DNA from: Candidatus Fermentithermobacillaceae bacterium
GTDB taxonomy: Bacteria > Bacillota > Sulfobacillia > Fermentithermobacillales > DUSS01
Direction of reading: 5' to 3'
Assembly: GCA_014896535.1 (NCBI GenBank)
Contig: JADBKE010000007.1
Span: forward strand, 132,571 to 196,570
Length of the DNA: 64,000 nt
Every line of letters begins with the position of its first letter. Positions within the stretch are counted from its first letter, which is position 1. Both the position numbers and the translations under genes were made by a program. The notes beneath the pieces were generated by a model. That model searched no databases. It saw only the letters and a list, made by a program, of their open reading frames with translations, and was not told the origin of the DNA. This document shows positions 43,262 to 53,439 of this stretch, one piece after another.

Positions 43262-44092
43262 CTAGAACAGAACGGCGTTACGCAGCGCGTCCACCTTCAA
43301 GGTGGCGAGAATCGCGCCCGCTATGATGAGGGCGTAGAAAGCGACCCTCATCAGGTCCTCCGCCACCACGCTACCGTAGATCACGGGTTCTTTGGAGAGA
43401 AGGGCCGCGCCGGCATAGTACTCCTCTCCTATGAGGGTGTAGTCGCAGGCGGCGACGAAGAATGGCATCTGGGCCGTAGCGCTGGTGGCAGCCACTTGCA
43501 CCGCACCCACAAGGTTACCCGACTCGGCGATGATCAAGGCCTCGGCGTAGAAGTAACCTATGAGGAACTGAGCCGCGGGTTTTTCTCTAGCCACGATACC
43601 CGCAACACCCATTGTGTACCCGAACTGCCAGTCGGACAGGAACCGAACGTCGTCCCTGTTGAAGGCGTCCGGCCTTCCGGCCTCCAGATACGCTTGACGG
43701 ATGATCTCTTCGTTGACCACCATCGTCAGGTAATCGGAGTTCGTGTTGATGATACGGGTGTCGTACTGGGCGCAGAGCTTGGCCACGTGCGCCAGGTAGG
43801 ACCAGAAGGCGAACGTGTCGTAGTCGCCCATGTACTCGTAATAGTTGGTGATGTGCACCGGCCTACCCATCTCGGTGGCCCGTCCCACCGCCTCTTCAAA
43901 CGCCTCGAGGCCCGGGATGTGTCTGATCTCCGGAATCTTAAGGCCGGCCCTCGCCCTTTGAATCATGATGTAGGTCAGAACGAAGAGCGCAATTCCGACC
44001 AAGAAACCGAAGACGCAGCCTTTCACGTCCCTGAAGATCCCCCATTTGTACTTGGGTGCCTCGGCGGCCAAGAACAGCAATAGATCGGACAT
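43262..44092 (-). CDS. Unknown membrane protein, DUF6754-like (operon gene 1)
   Basis: A 276-residue protein. A helix at residues 25-45 (GCVFGFLVGIALFVLTYIM) is followed by basic RARAGLK and a soluble domain starting PEIRHIPGLEAFEEAVGRA. Further segments IGYFYAEALIIAESG and AVQVAATSATAQMPFFVAA are moderately hydrophobic, and a final helix (VAFYALIIAGAILATL) ends the protein. I recall a Pfam family of unknown function (DUF6754) with such sequences, not confirmed here. ATG at 44092 has AGGAGGTGAAAAG. It is the promoter-proximal gene. Confidence 0.87.
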   Translation of the reverse strand: MSDLLLFLAAEAPKYKWGIFRDVKGCVFGFLVGIALFVLTYIMIQRARAGLKIPEIRHIPGLEAFEEAVGRATEMGRPVHITNYYEYMGDYDTFAFWSYLAHVAKLCAQYDTRIINTNSDYLTMVVNEEIIRQAYLEAGRPDAFNRDDVRFLSDWQFGYTMGVAGIVAREKPAAQFLIGYFYAEALIIAESGNLVGAVQVAATSATAQMPFFVAACDYTLIGEEYYAGAALLSKEPVIYGSVVAEDLMRVAFYALIIAGAILATLKVDALRNAVLF

Positions 44093-44313
44093 CTTTTCAC
44101 CTCCTCTTTTTTCTGGGGCAAAAACTGGTACCCTACCAGACGATACGCGCAGGTTGCTGTGGAAATGCCTGGGTCAGGGTTCCAGTTTCGTGCCTCTCTG
44201 GGCTGTTGTATTCGACGCGGAGCTTAAATTTCCTTCTTGCGTGAGTGATTGTTAAAAGCTTATTCTACCACAACTCACCCCTACAAGGAGTTTGGTCCCG
44301 CTCGGAGTCCGTG

Positions 44314-45171
44314 CTACCTCTCTCCGCTGCTTTTCCCCGCAATGACCACCACGTGGGGAAAGGGTATCTCTATCCCTGCCTGGTCCAGAGCTTCTTTCAG
44401 TCGCAACCTCAATTCCCTTTCCACGCCCCACTGCTCCAGCGGCTTCGTGCGTGCCCATATCAACAGCGTGACACCGGAATCCTCGAACCTGGAGATCCCG
44501 AGCACCTTCGGCCCCTCTACAATGTTGGGTACTTCTCGGGCGGCTTGGTCGCACGCACTTTGAAGCACACTCATCACTCTCTTCAAATCCTCACCGTAGG
44601 CCACGCTGATTTCCACCAGAGCTCGAGACTCTCGCACGCTCGAATTCGTGGTTTTGTCCACCAGCCCGTTGGGGACGATGTGCAGGTCTCCCGACCAATC
44701 CCGAAGCTTCGTCGTCCTCAAACCGACCTCTTCAACGATGCCCGATACTCCCGCAATGGTGATGTAGTCACCGACATCATACTGGCGTTCGTAGATGATG
44801 AAAAACCCGTTGATTATGTCCCGGACGAGGTTCTGCGCCGCGAAACCGACGGCCAGCCCCAAAATCGCCGCTCCGCCCAGGAGAGCTTTGGTGTCGACTC
44901 CCATGATTTCGAGCATGGTGATAACCGCTATTCCGCTGACCCCGTATCGCAGAGCGCTCCTTAAGAGGGAGGATAAAGTACGGGTCCGGTTGTCGTCTGT
45001 TCCCAGCCTCGGGATGCCCTGAGGCTTTTTGAACATTCTGCCGATGAGCGCCTCGCCCACCTTCAGAGCTACCACCCACAGAACCACCACCAGCAGGATG
45101 CGGAGGGCAGCTCCTCCCGCCTGGTAAGCGACTTGTGCGAGGTCGGGCAGGTTCATTGTCATTACCCCCAT
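44314..45171 (-). CDS. MscS-family mechanosensitive channel
   Basis: A 285-residue small-conductance channel that releases solutes on hypo-osmotic shock. Transmembrane helices (ALRILLVVVLWVVALKVGEAL, YGVSGIAVITMLEIMGV) lead to the pore helix ALLGGAAILGLAVGFAAQNLVRDIINGFF. A cytoplasmic beta domain follows with YDVGDYITIAGVSGIVEEVGLRTTKLRD and VPNGLVDKTT. ATG at 45171 is taken; ATGs three and five codons later are equally possible. Upstream codons encode a low-complexity tract and are unlikely. Confidence 0.92.
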   Translation of the reverse strand: MGVMTMNLPDLAQVAYQAGGAALRILLVVVLWVVALKVGEALIGRMFKKPQGIPRLGTDDNRTRTLSSLLRSALRYGVSGIAVITMLEIMGVDTKALLGGAAILGLAVGFAAQNLVRDIINGFFIIYERQYDVGDYITIAGVSGIVEEVGLRTTKLRDWSGDLHIVPNGLVDKTTNSSVRESRALVEISVAYGEDLKRVMSVLQSACDQAAREVPNIVEGPKVLGISRFEDSGVTLLIWARTKPLEQWGVERELRLRLKEALDQAGIEIPFPHVVVIAGKSSGER

Positions 45172-45375
45172 GACGATCTCACGATTTCCTTCCGATGTTC
45201 CCGCATCGGAGTATCCGATGTCAGAGTACCGGACGTTCCCGTACCGGGTATTCTCGAACCCGATTGCCTCGGCAGCCGGCGCGCCCGGCGGCCCCCCCTG
45301 TCTCAGCAAAAGACGGTGAAGTAAACGCTTTCCACGGGCCGGGTAGCTCGGGCGATGGAGTGAGGGCGTGTTCCC

Positions 45376-46389
45376 CTACGCATCCCCGTTCGATCCGCTC
45401 TCTTCCTCTTGCCTCTCCAGCGCTCCGGCAGAGCGGACCCGGCTGAGCTCGAAGACGGGCAGGACTTCGGTCATGAGAATTCCTCCGAGAATGCACGCCG
45501 CCCCAATGGTCTCCCGCAGTGTCAAGGTTTCCCCTGCCAGAAGCCACGCAAACATCGCGCCGAACACGGGCTCCGCCGCGAATATGACCGCCGTGTGAGT
45601 GGGGGACGTATACCGCTGGGCCCAGGCCTGGACCAGGAACGCGACGGAAGTAGCGAAGATGCCGGTGAAGACGATGGCTGGGACGGTCCGCAGATGGACG
45701 CGCAGGGGCCTTTCGAGGACAACAGCCCCCGCGAGCGACCCGGCCGACACCACGGCAAGCTGGATCGCTGTGAACTCCAGTGGCTCGACGCTGGGCGAGA
45801 ACACCGCGACCAGGAGTATATGGGCAGCGTAACCCAGAGCGCACGCCATTACCCACAGGTCTCCCCACTCCACCGCGAAAGGCAACCGAAAGGACATGAA
45901 GAACAGGCCAACAGTGGCAAGGAGCACGCCTAACCACACCCACACGTCCTGCCGGGTGCCGAATACCAGGGGAGTAAAGAGGGGAACCAGCACCACGGAG
46001 AAACCGGTGATAAAAGCGGCTTTCGCGGCATCCACCGTTAACAGCCCGATGGTCTGGGTAGCGTACGCAAAGAACAGAACCAGACCTGTCACCAGGGCCC
46101 GGGCGGTTGTCCTCGCCTGCCTTATGGCTTCCTCATCCCGGATGAGCGAACTCCTGACGACCCGCCTCAGCCGCGACCTTCTGGAAACGACGACCCACGT
46201 GAAGAGGAAGGCCGACGCGATGAAAAACCTCAAGAACAGAAAGGTGAACGGAGGGGTTTCGGCGATGGCGCCCTTGACTATGACGAACGTGCTCCCCCAG
46301 ATCAGGGTGACCGCCAGGAGCAGGAGATCGGCCTGAAGCTCGCGCAGCGAGCTCCGGACGCGAAAACGCGTTGGCTCAAGATCTTGCAT
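45376..46389 (-). CDS. EamA/DMT family transporter
   Basis: A 337-residue protein with two five-helix EamA halves. First half: LLLLAVTLIWGSTFVIVKGA and LFLRFFIASAFLFTWVV; second half ends SPTHTAVIFAAEPVFGAMFAWLLAGETLTLRE, the typical EamA C-terminal signature. A loop of about 30 basic residues lies between helices 2 and 3. Substrate cannot be read from sequence. Confidence 0.92.
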   Translation of the reverse strand: MQDLEPTRFRVRSSLRELQADLLLLAVTLIWGSTFVIVKGAIAETPPFTFLFLRFFIASAFLFTWVVVSRRSRLRRVVRSSLIRDEEAIRQARTTARALVTGLVLFFAYATQTIGLLTVDAAKAAFITGFSVVLVPLFTPLVFGTRQDVWVWLGVLLATVGLFFMSFRLPFAVEWGDLWVMACALGYAAHILLVAVFSPSVEPLEFTAIQLAVVSAGSLAGAVVLERPLRVHLRTVPAIVFTGIFATSVAFLVQAWAQRYTSPTHTAVIFAAEPVFGAMFAWLLAGETLTLRETIGAACILGGILMTEVLPVFELSRVRSAGALERQEEESGSNGDA

Positions 46390-46479
46390 TTTACCGGGCG
46401 TCCCACCTCTCCGCGGATATCCATCTCGCCGCTTCTTCCAAGCTGCGAAAACCCCAGTGAAGATTCCCCTGAACCCGAA

Positions 46480-47331
46480 TCAGGATCGTTCGAGCAGAAA
46501 CTGGCCCCGGCAGACCTCTACAGCCGGGCCGGTTTGCCAAACGTGACCGTCTTCCTTCCATTCTACCAGAAGCACCCCGCCGGGAAGGTGCACCCGCACC
46601 TTGCGACCGGTTTTCCCGTGCAGGACCGACGCCACCACCGAAGCCGAAGAACCCGTTCCGGATGCCATCGTTATTCCGGATCCCCTTTCCCAAATCCTCA
46701 TTTCTATATCTTCGCGGGATCTGACCGCCACAAATTCGATGTTGGCCCGGCGCGGGAAAATCGGATGATGCTCAAGCTTGGGTCCTATCTCCTCGAGAGG
46801 CACGGCCCAGACGTCTTCCACAAAGAAAACGCAATGTGGATTTCCCATGGATACTGCGGTGCCCAAGTAGGTTTGCCCATCCACTTCGATGGGTTCGTCC
46901 ACTACCGGTTCGGGCCCGGGCGTCGAGATGGGTATATCTTTCCGGGCCAAGCGCGGCATGCCCATGTCCACCGAGACTTCGAGCACCTTGCCATCGCGTA
47001 TGCTCAAGTGGGGTTTTATGATGCCCGCAAGGGTCTCGACCTCGATGACGTCTTTCGTGACGATTCCGTGCTCGTAGACGTATTTCGCCAGGCACCTGAC
47101 CCCGTTTCCGCACATCTCGCCTTCGAGACCATCGGAATTGAACATCCTCATTTTAACGTCGGCGACTCCGGACGGCTCTATCAGGATAAGGCCGTCCGCG
47201 CCCACACCAAAATGCCTGTCCGACATAAGCCTGGAAAGCTCGGACCAATCGTGCTCCCGCTGATAGCGAAACCTGTCTATGTACAGGTAGTCGTTACCGA
47301 GACCGTGCATCTTGGTAAAAGGAATTTCCAT
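46480..47331 (-). CDS. dapF: Diaminopimelate epimerase-like protein lacking one catalytic Cys
   Basis: DapF converts LL- to meso-diaminopimelate for lysine and peptidoglycan. The 283-residue protein begins MEIPFTKMHGLGNDY and keeps the first catalytic Cys in GEMCGNGVRCLAKY. The second, normally in ACGTG, is Ser here (ERGSGITMASGTGSSA; codon TCC at 46660-46662). A two-Cys mechanism is required for epimerisation, so activity is doubtful. ATG at 47331 is chosen over an unlikely 41-residue upstream extension. It could have become another isomerase or dehydratase. Confidence 0.85.
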   Translation of the reverse strand: MEIPFTKMHGLGNDYLYIDRFRYQREHDWSELSRLMSDRHFGVGADGLILIEPSGVADVKMRMFNSDGLEGEMCGNGVRCLAKYVYEHGIVTKDVIEVETLAGIIKPHLSIRDGKVLEVSVDMGMPRLARKDIPISTPGPEPVVDEPIEVDGQTYLGTAVSMGNPHCVFFVEDVWAVPLEEIGPKLEHHPIFPRRANIEFVAVRSREDIEMRIWERGSGITMASGTGSSASVVASVLHGKTGRKVRVHLPGGVLLVEWKEDGHVWQTGPAVEVCRGQFLLERS

Positions 47332-47480
47332 CGCGTTTTCCCCGCCCCTCACATCGGCTTTTTCGATGCCTCTGGTCTCACTCTGCCAAACCGCGTCAGG
47401 GCAACATGGTTCTCCGGTACCACCGTCCGTACCCTTGCCCCGCGCTCGCACCATAAATCAATCGTAGCAGAGTCACTTGC

Positions 47481-47642
47481 CTACCAACAAAAAAGCGCCC
47501 TGAGCACAGCAGCGATTGTCGCCAATACCGCACGCATCACCCCGACGGTCAACGCTACCAGGGCCCCAAACAAACCGCCTACCAGTAGCACGAACCCGAC
47601 GAACAGGAAGACCAATCCCAAAAGCGCGGGAATGCATCCCAT
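47481..47642 (-). CDS. Small hydrophobic membrane protein (53 aa)
   Basis: MGCIPALLGLVFLFVGFVLL opens two overlapping hydrophobic stretches; the second half is AVLATIAAVLRALFCW. ATG at 47642 is seven bases after GGAGGG, a very good site, and the composition is that of a real membrane peptide. It lies 149 bases upstream of dapF on the same strand. No family recognised. Confidence 0.65.
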   Translation of the reverse strand: MGCIPALLGLVFLFVGFVLLVGGLFGALVALTVGVMRAVLATIAAVLRALFCW

Positions 47643-47978
47643 ATTTTATCCCTCCACGTCTGGCTTTGGTTAGGACCCAGGCTCTGAAAAGCCCACGGAA
47701 TCTTTATCCCTCGACCTTACCCGGGTCCCGGCGCAAAGCTATAATACGAACCCAGCACCGCGCGATATCATGACGTCCCTCGCCCTACGCCAAGGATGCA
47801 ATGTCCTGCGCACGTCATTTATTGGCCGGATTAGCGATTTGCTGGAAGCACCAGGACTTCGCAGCACAAACGAAGAAGATGACAGCGAGACCAAACCCAG
47901 CATCATAGGTGCGTGCGGCGCGTTTTTTGATCGCCCGTTTACCAGAACCCGTTAACCGAAACCGAGGAGAAACCGTAC
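47643..47978. other. Intergenic interval between the small membrane gene and the secreted protein
   Basis: 336 bases without a supportable gene. It holds a possible plus-strand promoter (listed) and AT-richer sequence around 47810-47940. A 61-codon plus-strand frame at 47770-47955 has no ribosome binding site and no recognisable composition. Confidence 0.4.
47717..47745 (+). promoter_or_regulatory. Possible promoter upstream of the secreted protein
   Basis: TTACCC (47717-47722), 17 bases, perfect TATAAT (47740-47745). The -35 is poor (3/6), and the leader to the TTG at 47979 would be about 227 bases. Confidence 0.35.
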
Positions 47979-49262
47979 TTGGGCCGGCATTTTCAGTTTC
48001 CAAAGGGTTTCTGCCGTAGCATGGTCATCTTCCTCCTCTTGGGGACGATGGTCTACCTGATAACCGTACCCGGGGACGCAGACGGCTCGAGACCAGGCTT
48101 GAAACCGGAGCCGGCTACCGTCTCATCCGGTAACATCGGCCTTTCGGGCGAAAAGGGCACTGCGCCGGGACCTGGCAACGGCGAAGGAACAAACCTTGCC
48201 GGAGAAAACGCAACCGATGCGGGAACCACGCTGAGCTTGGACGCCAGGACAGACCAGCTCCTGTCGTACGTCCGGAGAGATGAGGCAAGGTGGCTTGCAG
48301 CCTGCCAGCGCCCGGACGGCGCCATCGGGATGGCGCCGGGAAGCGACAGGGTGGTACCGTATTTCGCCAACCTCGCCGCGATTGCGCTGGTAAAGCTCGA
48401 TCCCGCGAAGGCGAGGCAGTACATCACATGGTACCTCGATCACTTCAACGAACCGGACAGGTGGGGACTCACGGGCACCATCTACGATTTCCACGTCAAA
48501 GACGGAAAGCTTGTACCGACCGGCAATTACGACTCGGCGGACAGCTACGCGTCCACGTTTCTTTCGCTGGTGTCCGCATATTACCGTGAGACCAAGGATG
48601 CCAGATTCGTGAGAAGCGAGCTCGAGCGCATCCGCAAGGTGGCTCGGGTGGTGCTTTCCTTGCAGGATGAGGACGGACTCGTCAGAGTAAAGCCGGGAAG
48701 CCAGACGAAATATCTCATGGACAACTGCGAAAACTACGCCGGATTGATGGATTGGGCAAGGACGCTGGACGCCTTGGGCGAAACCGCCGAAGCCTCGCTC
48801 TACCGGGAAAAGGCTTCCCTAATCAAGCAGGGCATTCAGTCGGTGTTGTACGATCCCTCGACGGGAAAGTACGCCTGGTCACTGTCGCGGTTTGGCAAGA
48901 GATACCCGAAACCAGGTAAATGGTACCCGGACGGGGTGTCTCAACTCTACCTGATATCCTGCGGCATAGTCGAACCCGGCAGCCCTGAGGCCAAAACCAT
49001 CTGGGCCGACTTCAACTCGCAGTTTCCCGGTTGGGAAGAAGGAGTGAAGAAAGACTCGTTTCCGTGGGGAGTGGTGGCAATTACCGCATGCGCCATGTCC
49101 GATCTTTCAAGGGCGCAGCGTTACGTCAGATGGGTCCTGAACCAGTACGCCACAGCCGGCAGGGAGTACCCGTGGTATGTACTGGAGTCGGCGTGTTTGG
49201 TCCAGCTTTGTGACTCGGTCCCGGTGGGAAGCCCTGAGATGGTGCTGGCAGGGAGTCCCTGA
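47979..49262 (+). CDS. Exported alpha/alpha-barrel glycosidase-like protein
   Basis: 427 residues. An N-terminal hydrophobic segment (VIFLLLGTMVYLITV, about residues 16-30) looks like a signal anchor. A Gly/Ala/Thr-rich linker runs to about residue 85, then a helical repeat domain with WLAACQRPDGAIGMAPG, VVPYFANLAAIALVKLD, YDSADSYASTFLSLVSAYY, LMDNCENYAGLMDW and SFPWGVVAITACAM. Such tandem hairpins are typical of six-hairpin glycosidases. No family-defining catalytic pair is certain. TTG at 47979 has GAGGAGA eight bases upstream; an ATG at 48021 has none. Confidence 0.75.
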   Translation: MGRHFQFPKGFCRSMVIFLLLGTMVYLITVPGDADGSRPGLKPEPATVSSGNIGLSGEKGTAPGPGNGEGTNLAGENATDAGTTLSLDARTDQLLSYVRRDEARWLAACQRPDGAIGMAPGSDRVVPYFANLAAIALVKLDPAKARQYITWYLDHFNEPDRWGLTGTIYDFHVKDGKLVPTGNYDSADSYASTFLSLVSAYYRETKDARFVRSELERIRKVARVVLSLQDEDGLVRVKPGSQTKYLMDNCENYAGLMDWARTLDALGETAEASLYREKASLIKQGIQSVLYDPSTGKYAWSLSRFGKRYPKPGKWYPDGVSQLYLISCGIVEPGSPEAKTIWADFNSQFPGWEEGVKKDSFPWGVVAITACAMSDLSRAQRYVRWVLNQYATAGREYPWYVLESACLVQLCDSVPVGSPEMVLAGSP

Positions 49263-49515
49263 CGGCGGGCGTCCCCCGTTGTCAGTTTGTCGTTTCGCTG
49301 AACGGACGGGCTTCCTCCCGGTCCAGGACTCTGGGATATGACGGTCGGGTAAACCGGCATTCGCGTGGTCCGTATTTCGCCGCGGTTATGGTAGTATAGT
49401 CGTACGCGTCGGCGGTTCCGCCCGGCGGGGTCTTACGCACCGACGGTCGTACGCATGCGCGGGGTCCGACCAGCTGCTTATCCGTGCCTAGAGGCAAAAG
49501 CGGGTGAGAAAGCAA

Positions 49516-51021
49516 ATGAACCGGTTCAAGACATTACTGATAGCCCTTTACAACTCTAAAGGCCTGGGAGTCCGATACCTCTCTTCCGTTTTGAAGCAAC
49601 GCGGCTATCCGTGTTCCCTTCTGTTCTTAAAGGGCTATCAACCGTACGACATGCGAAAACCCTCGGAGGTTGAGTACGCCCTGGTAGATGAAGTGGTTGC
49701 CCGGGAAAATCCGGATCTCATCGGAATCAGCTACATGTGCACCTTCCATCGGGAGGTAATGGTGGAACTCACCCAACGCCTGAGGAAGCAGGGACACCGG
49801 GTGGTGTGGGGCGGAGCCGCCACAACCCTTTTCCCGGAAGAAGCTCTGGAACACGTCGATCTGGCCGTCCGGGGCGAGGCGGAAGAAGCCTTTCCAGAAC
49901 TGGTTGAAGCCCTCGCCGCCGGTAGAGACTATACGCGAATACCCAACGTCGCGTTCAAAAAGGGTGGTCAGAAGGTCATCAACGACATTCGGCCTCTGAA
50001 CCGGGACCTGGATTCTATTCCTTTTCCCGATCTGGGCGGCAGCGACAAGTACTGGATAAACAATGGAAAGCTTGCAGCGCGGGACCCGGAGCTTGACGGA
50101 ATAGGTTACGAGATCATGGCTTCCCGCGGCTGCCCGTTCCGTTGCTCTTACTGCTCCAACGATGTGATTCGAAGGATACACGCGGGCAAGGGGCCGTACG
50201 TCCGCCGCCGCAGCGTGGACAACGTGATGCGGGAGCTGCACATGGCCAAAGAAAAGATGCCCCGCTTAAAGATGGTTCACTTCTGGGACGACATATTCCC
50301 CACAAATCTCGAGTGGGTCACGGAATTCGCATCGAGGTATAAGAAGGAAATAGGTCTCCCGTTCGAAATATGGCACCACCCGCTCCTCGTCAAAGAGGAG
50401 CTCATCCGCCCGCTGGTCGAGGCAGGACTGTCCAAAATCGTGGTGGGCATCCAGAGCGGGTCGCCGTACATCAGGAACCAGATTTTCCTCCGACCCGAAA
50501 GCCAGGAGCAGATCATCGCCTGCAGCAAGGTCCTTTCGGATGCGGGGGTTCCCACGGTCATTTACGACCTCATCCTGGATAACCCGTTTGAAACCGAGGA
50601 AAACCTGGCGGAGACCCTGGACCTCTGCCTGAAGCTCCACAGGCCGTTCTATCTCCAGCTTCACGGTCTCAGCTTTCTGCCGGGAACAAAAATCGAAGAG
50701 ATGGCTCTGGAACGGGGGCTCATCACCCGGGAGAAGATGAGGGAGCTCCAGCTTAAACCCATAAACGAACAGTACAGGGCGATGTACTGGTGGGTGCACG
50801 GGACCGGCGTAAAACAGGACCCGGTCCAGACCTACTGGAATTCGCTGATTTACTTCACCCAATTCTCCATGGCCGTACCGTTCGTCAGGTGGGCCAGGAA
50901 GAGTCGGTTCTTAAAGAATCATCCCGGGATTTTACGAGGTCTGCTCCGGCTCACAAACCTCGCGCTGATCGCGAGGAAAGCGTGGAGGAAACTCAGGATA
51001 GCTATGGGGGCCAGGGCGTAG
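49516..51021 (+). CDS. B12-binding-domain radical SAM protein
   Basis: A 501-residue protein. The N-terminal cobalamin-binding-type domain (YNSKGLGVRYLSSVLKQRGY, VVWGGAATTLFPEEAL, VRGEAEEAFPELVEAL) precedes a radical SAM core with the cluster motif SRGCPFRCSYCSN. LVVGIQSGSP-type KIVVGIQSGSPYIRN and YDLILDNPFET follow. ATG at 49516 has GGTGAG eight bases upstream; a GTG at 49504 is in frame. Distinct from the one at 38595. Reaction not predictable; no biosynthetic neighbours. Confidence 0.85.
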   Translation: MNRFKTLLIALYNSKGLGVRYLSSVLKQRGYPCSLLFLKGYQPYDMRKPSEVEYALVDEVVARENPDLIGISYMCTFHREVMVELTQRLRKQGHRVVWGGAATTLFPEEALEHVDLAVRGEAEEAFPELVEALAAGRDYTRIPNVAFKKGGQKVINDIRPLNRDLDSIPFPDLGGSDKYWINNGKLAARDPELDGIGYEIMASRGCPFRCSYCSNDVIRRIHAGKGPYVRRRSVDNVMRELHMAKEKMPRLKMVHFWDDIFPTNLEWVTEFASRYKKEIGLPFEIWHHPLLVKEELIRPLVEAGLSKIVVGIQSGSPYIRNQIFLRPESQEQIIACSKVLSDAGVPTVIYDLILDNPFETEENLAETLDLCLKLHRPFYLQLHGLSFLPGTKIEEMALERGLITREKMRELQLKPINEQYRAMYWWVHGTGVKQDPVQTYWNSLIYFTQFSMAVPFVRWARKSRFLKNHPGILRGLLRLTNLALIARKAWRKLRIAMGARA

Positions 51022-51187
51022 CACCACCCCCACTCTGTTTCGAGGGGCTTCGTCACTATTGACCCTGAGCCAGGAGCGTGAGCTATTATTTTCCCCGGCC
51101 TGCTCTGTGGCTTCCGTCCGCCTCGGAAAGCCCCTACCAACGCATTTCTTCCCGCCCGAGTCGAAAGCTCCATCCACAAGTTGAGAG

Positions 51188-52630
<1,443 letters not shown>

Positions 52631-52755
52631 TCATAATGAACGAGGCCGGCTCCCGCAGTCGTTAGACGTGGGTTACACTGGAGTTGGCATGCACTACGGT
52701 GCAGAGCCAAAAAACGAAAGGGGAGCCGGTGGACGCCGGGTGAAGAGGATGAAGC

Positions 52756-53010
52756 ATTGAGGAAAGCCTTGGGGCGATAGAGGGTCAGATCTACCATCAC
52801 ATAGCCAGGCGGATGAAGCGAGTGGGAGCGAGCTGGACCGTAGAAGGGGCGGACAGGATGGCAAGATTGCTTGCGGCGAAAGCGAACGGCGAGTTGAGCC
52901 GGTACACAAAAGCATGGCGCACTCCCTGGAAATCCCTTTCGCCGGCTTCGCCGGTCGAAGAGTTCAACCCCACCGAGCTGGACACGAAAGCAGAAGAGGT
53001 CGGAGCGTGA
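52756..53010 (+). pseudogene. C-terminal remnant of an ISLre2/UPF0236-type transposase
   Basis: A frame without a valid start encodes SLGAIEGQIYHHIARRMKRV, then GASWTVEGADRMARLLAAK, which resembles the end of UPF0236 (ISLre2) transposases. Stops interrupt it immediately upstream, and the rest of the gene is missing. About 80 further residues to the stop at 53010 are charged and less typical. Evidence of an old insertion between purA and the riboswitch. Assignment rests on the short C-terminal motif. Confidence 0.6.
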
Positions 53011-53174
53011 CTTCGAGCGAGGGTACCGGCGCTTACCGGCCCCTACCAGAGCAGTATACTTCGTGAAGTACGTGTTGCGCCAAATCGTCCTTGGCTCGAG
53101 GGAGGGAATCTAGATCACGGGCGGCAGAAATATCACCTACTAAGACTTGACACGGACCTATACGGCGCGGTGAC

Positions 53175-53203
53175 TGGACCAGGCGGGTACGTCGTGCTAT
53201 CGT
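53175..53203 (+). promoter_or_regulatory. Probable promoter of the FMN riboswitch-ribU transcript
   Basis: TGGACC (53175-53180), 17 bases, TATCGT (53198-53203); both 4/6. The predicted RNA start near 53210 falls just before the riboswitch P1 stem, which supports the call. Confidence 0.5.
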
Positions 53204-53215
53204 ATTACCCGGTGA

Positions 53216-53368
53216 GGGTCTTCGGGGCAAGGTGAAGCAGCGTAAGCTGCCAGTCCTGACCGGCGGTAAAGCCCGCGAGCTGCGTCTGGTCTTACAGTCT
53301 TGCAGTTGGACGCAGCAGAGCTGGTGAGATTCCAGCGCCGACGGTAAAGTCCGGAAGGGAGAAGATCC
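53216..53368 (+). promoter_or_regulatory. FMN riboswitch (RFN element)
   Basis: The RFN consensus is clear: TCTTCGGGGCAAGGTGAA, CCTGACCGGCGGTAAAGCCC, then GCCGACGGTAAAGTCCGGA and GGGAGAAGAT. P1 pairs GGTCTTC with GAAGATC. A variable stem-loop (GCTGCGTC...GACGCAGC) lies in the middle. It senses flavin mononucleotide and precedes ribU. Confidence 0.96.
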
Positions 53369-53402
53369 TGCAGCAACGATTATCCCGCTCGGATGTTACC
53401 CC

Positions 53403-53438
53403 GAGGATCCCCCTGAAATCGCATCAAGGGGGAATCTC
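53403..53438 (+). promoter_or_regulatory. Ribosome-binding-site sequestering hairpin of the riboswitch
   Basis: CCCCCT (53409-53414) pairs with AGGGGG (53427-53432), the ribU ribosome binding site; flanking GAG/CTC extends the stem. No U-run follows, so control is probably at translation initiation rather than by termination. Confidence 0.7.
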
Positions 53439-53439
53439 C

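Noticed and set aside
45172-45309. N-terminal extension of the MscS gene containing repeated Tyr/Gly/Asp units
   Set aside because: The extension has no ribosome binding site, is low complexity and is encoded by degenerate DNA repeats; the channel starts well at 45171 or slightly later.
46384-47673. A 429-codon plus-strand frame opposite dapF
   Set aside because: DapF motifs on the minus strand are clear; the plus-strand translation is low in structure-forming pattern and unrelated to any family I know.
53001-53010. End of the transposase remnant as a functional small gene (65 codons from 52813)
   Set aside because: The recognisable homology begins upstream of any usable start and is interrupted by stops, so it is better read as a remnant.
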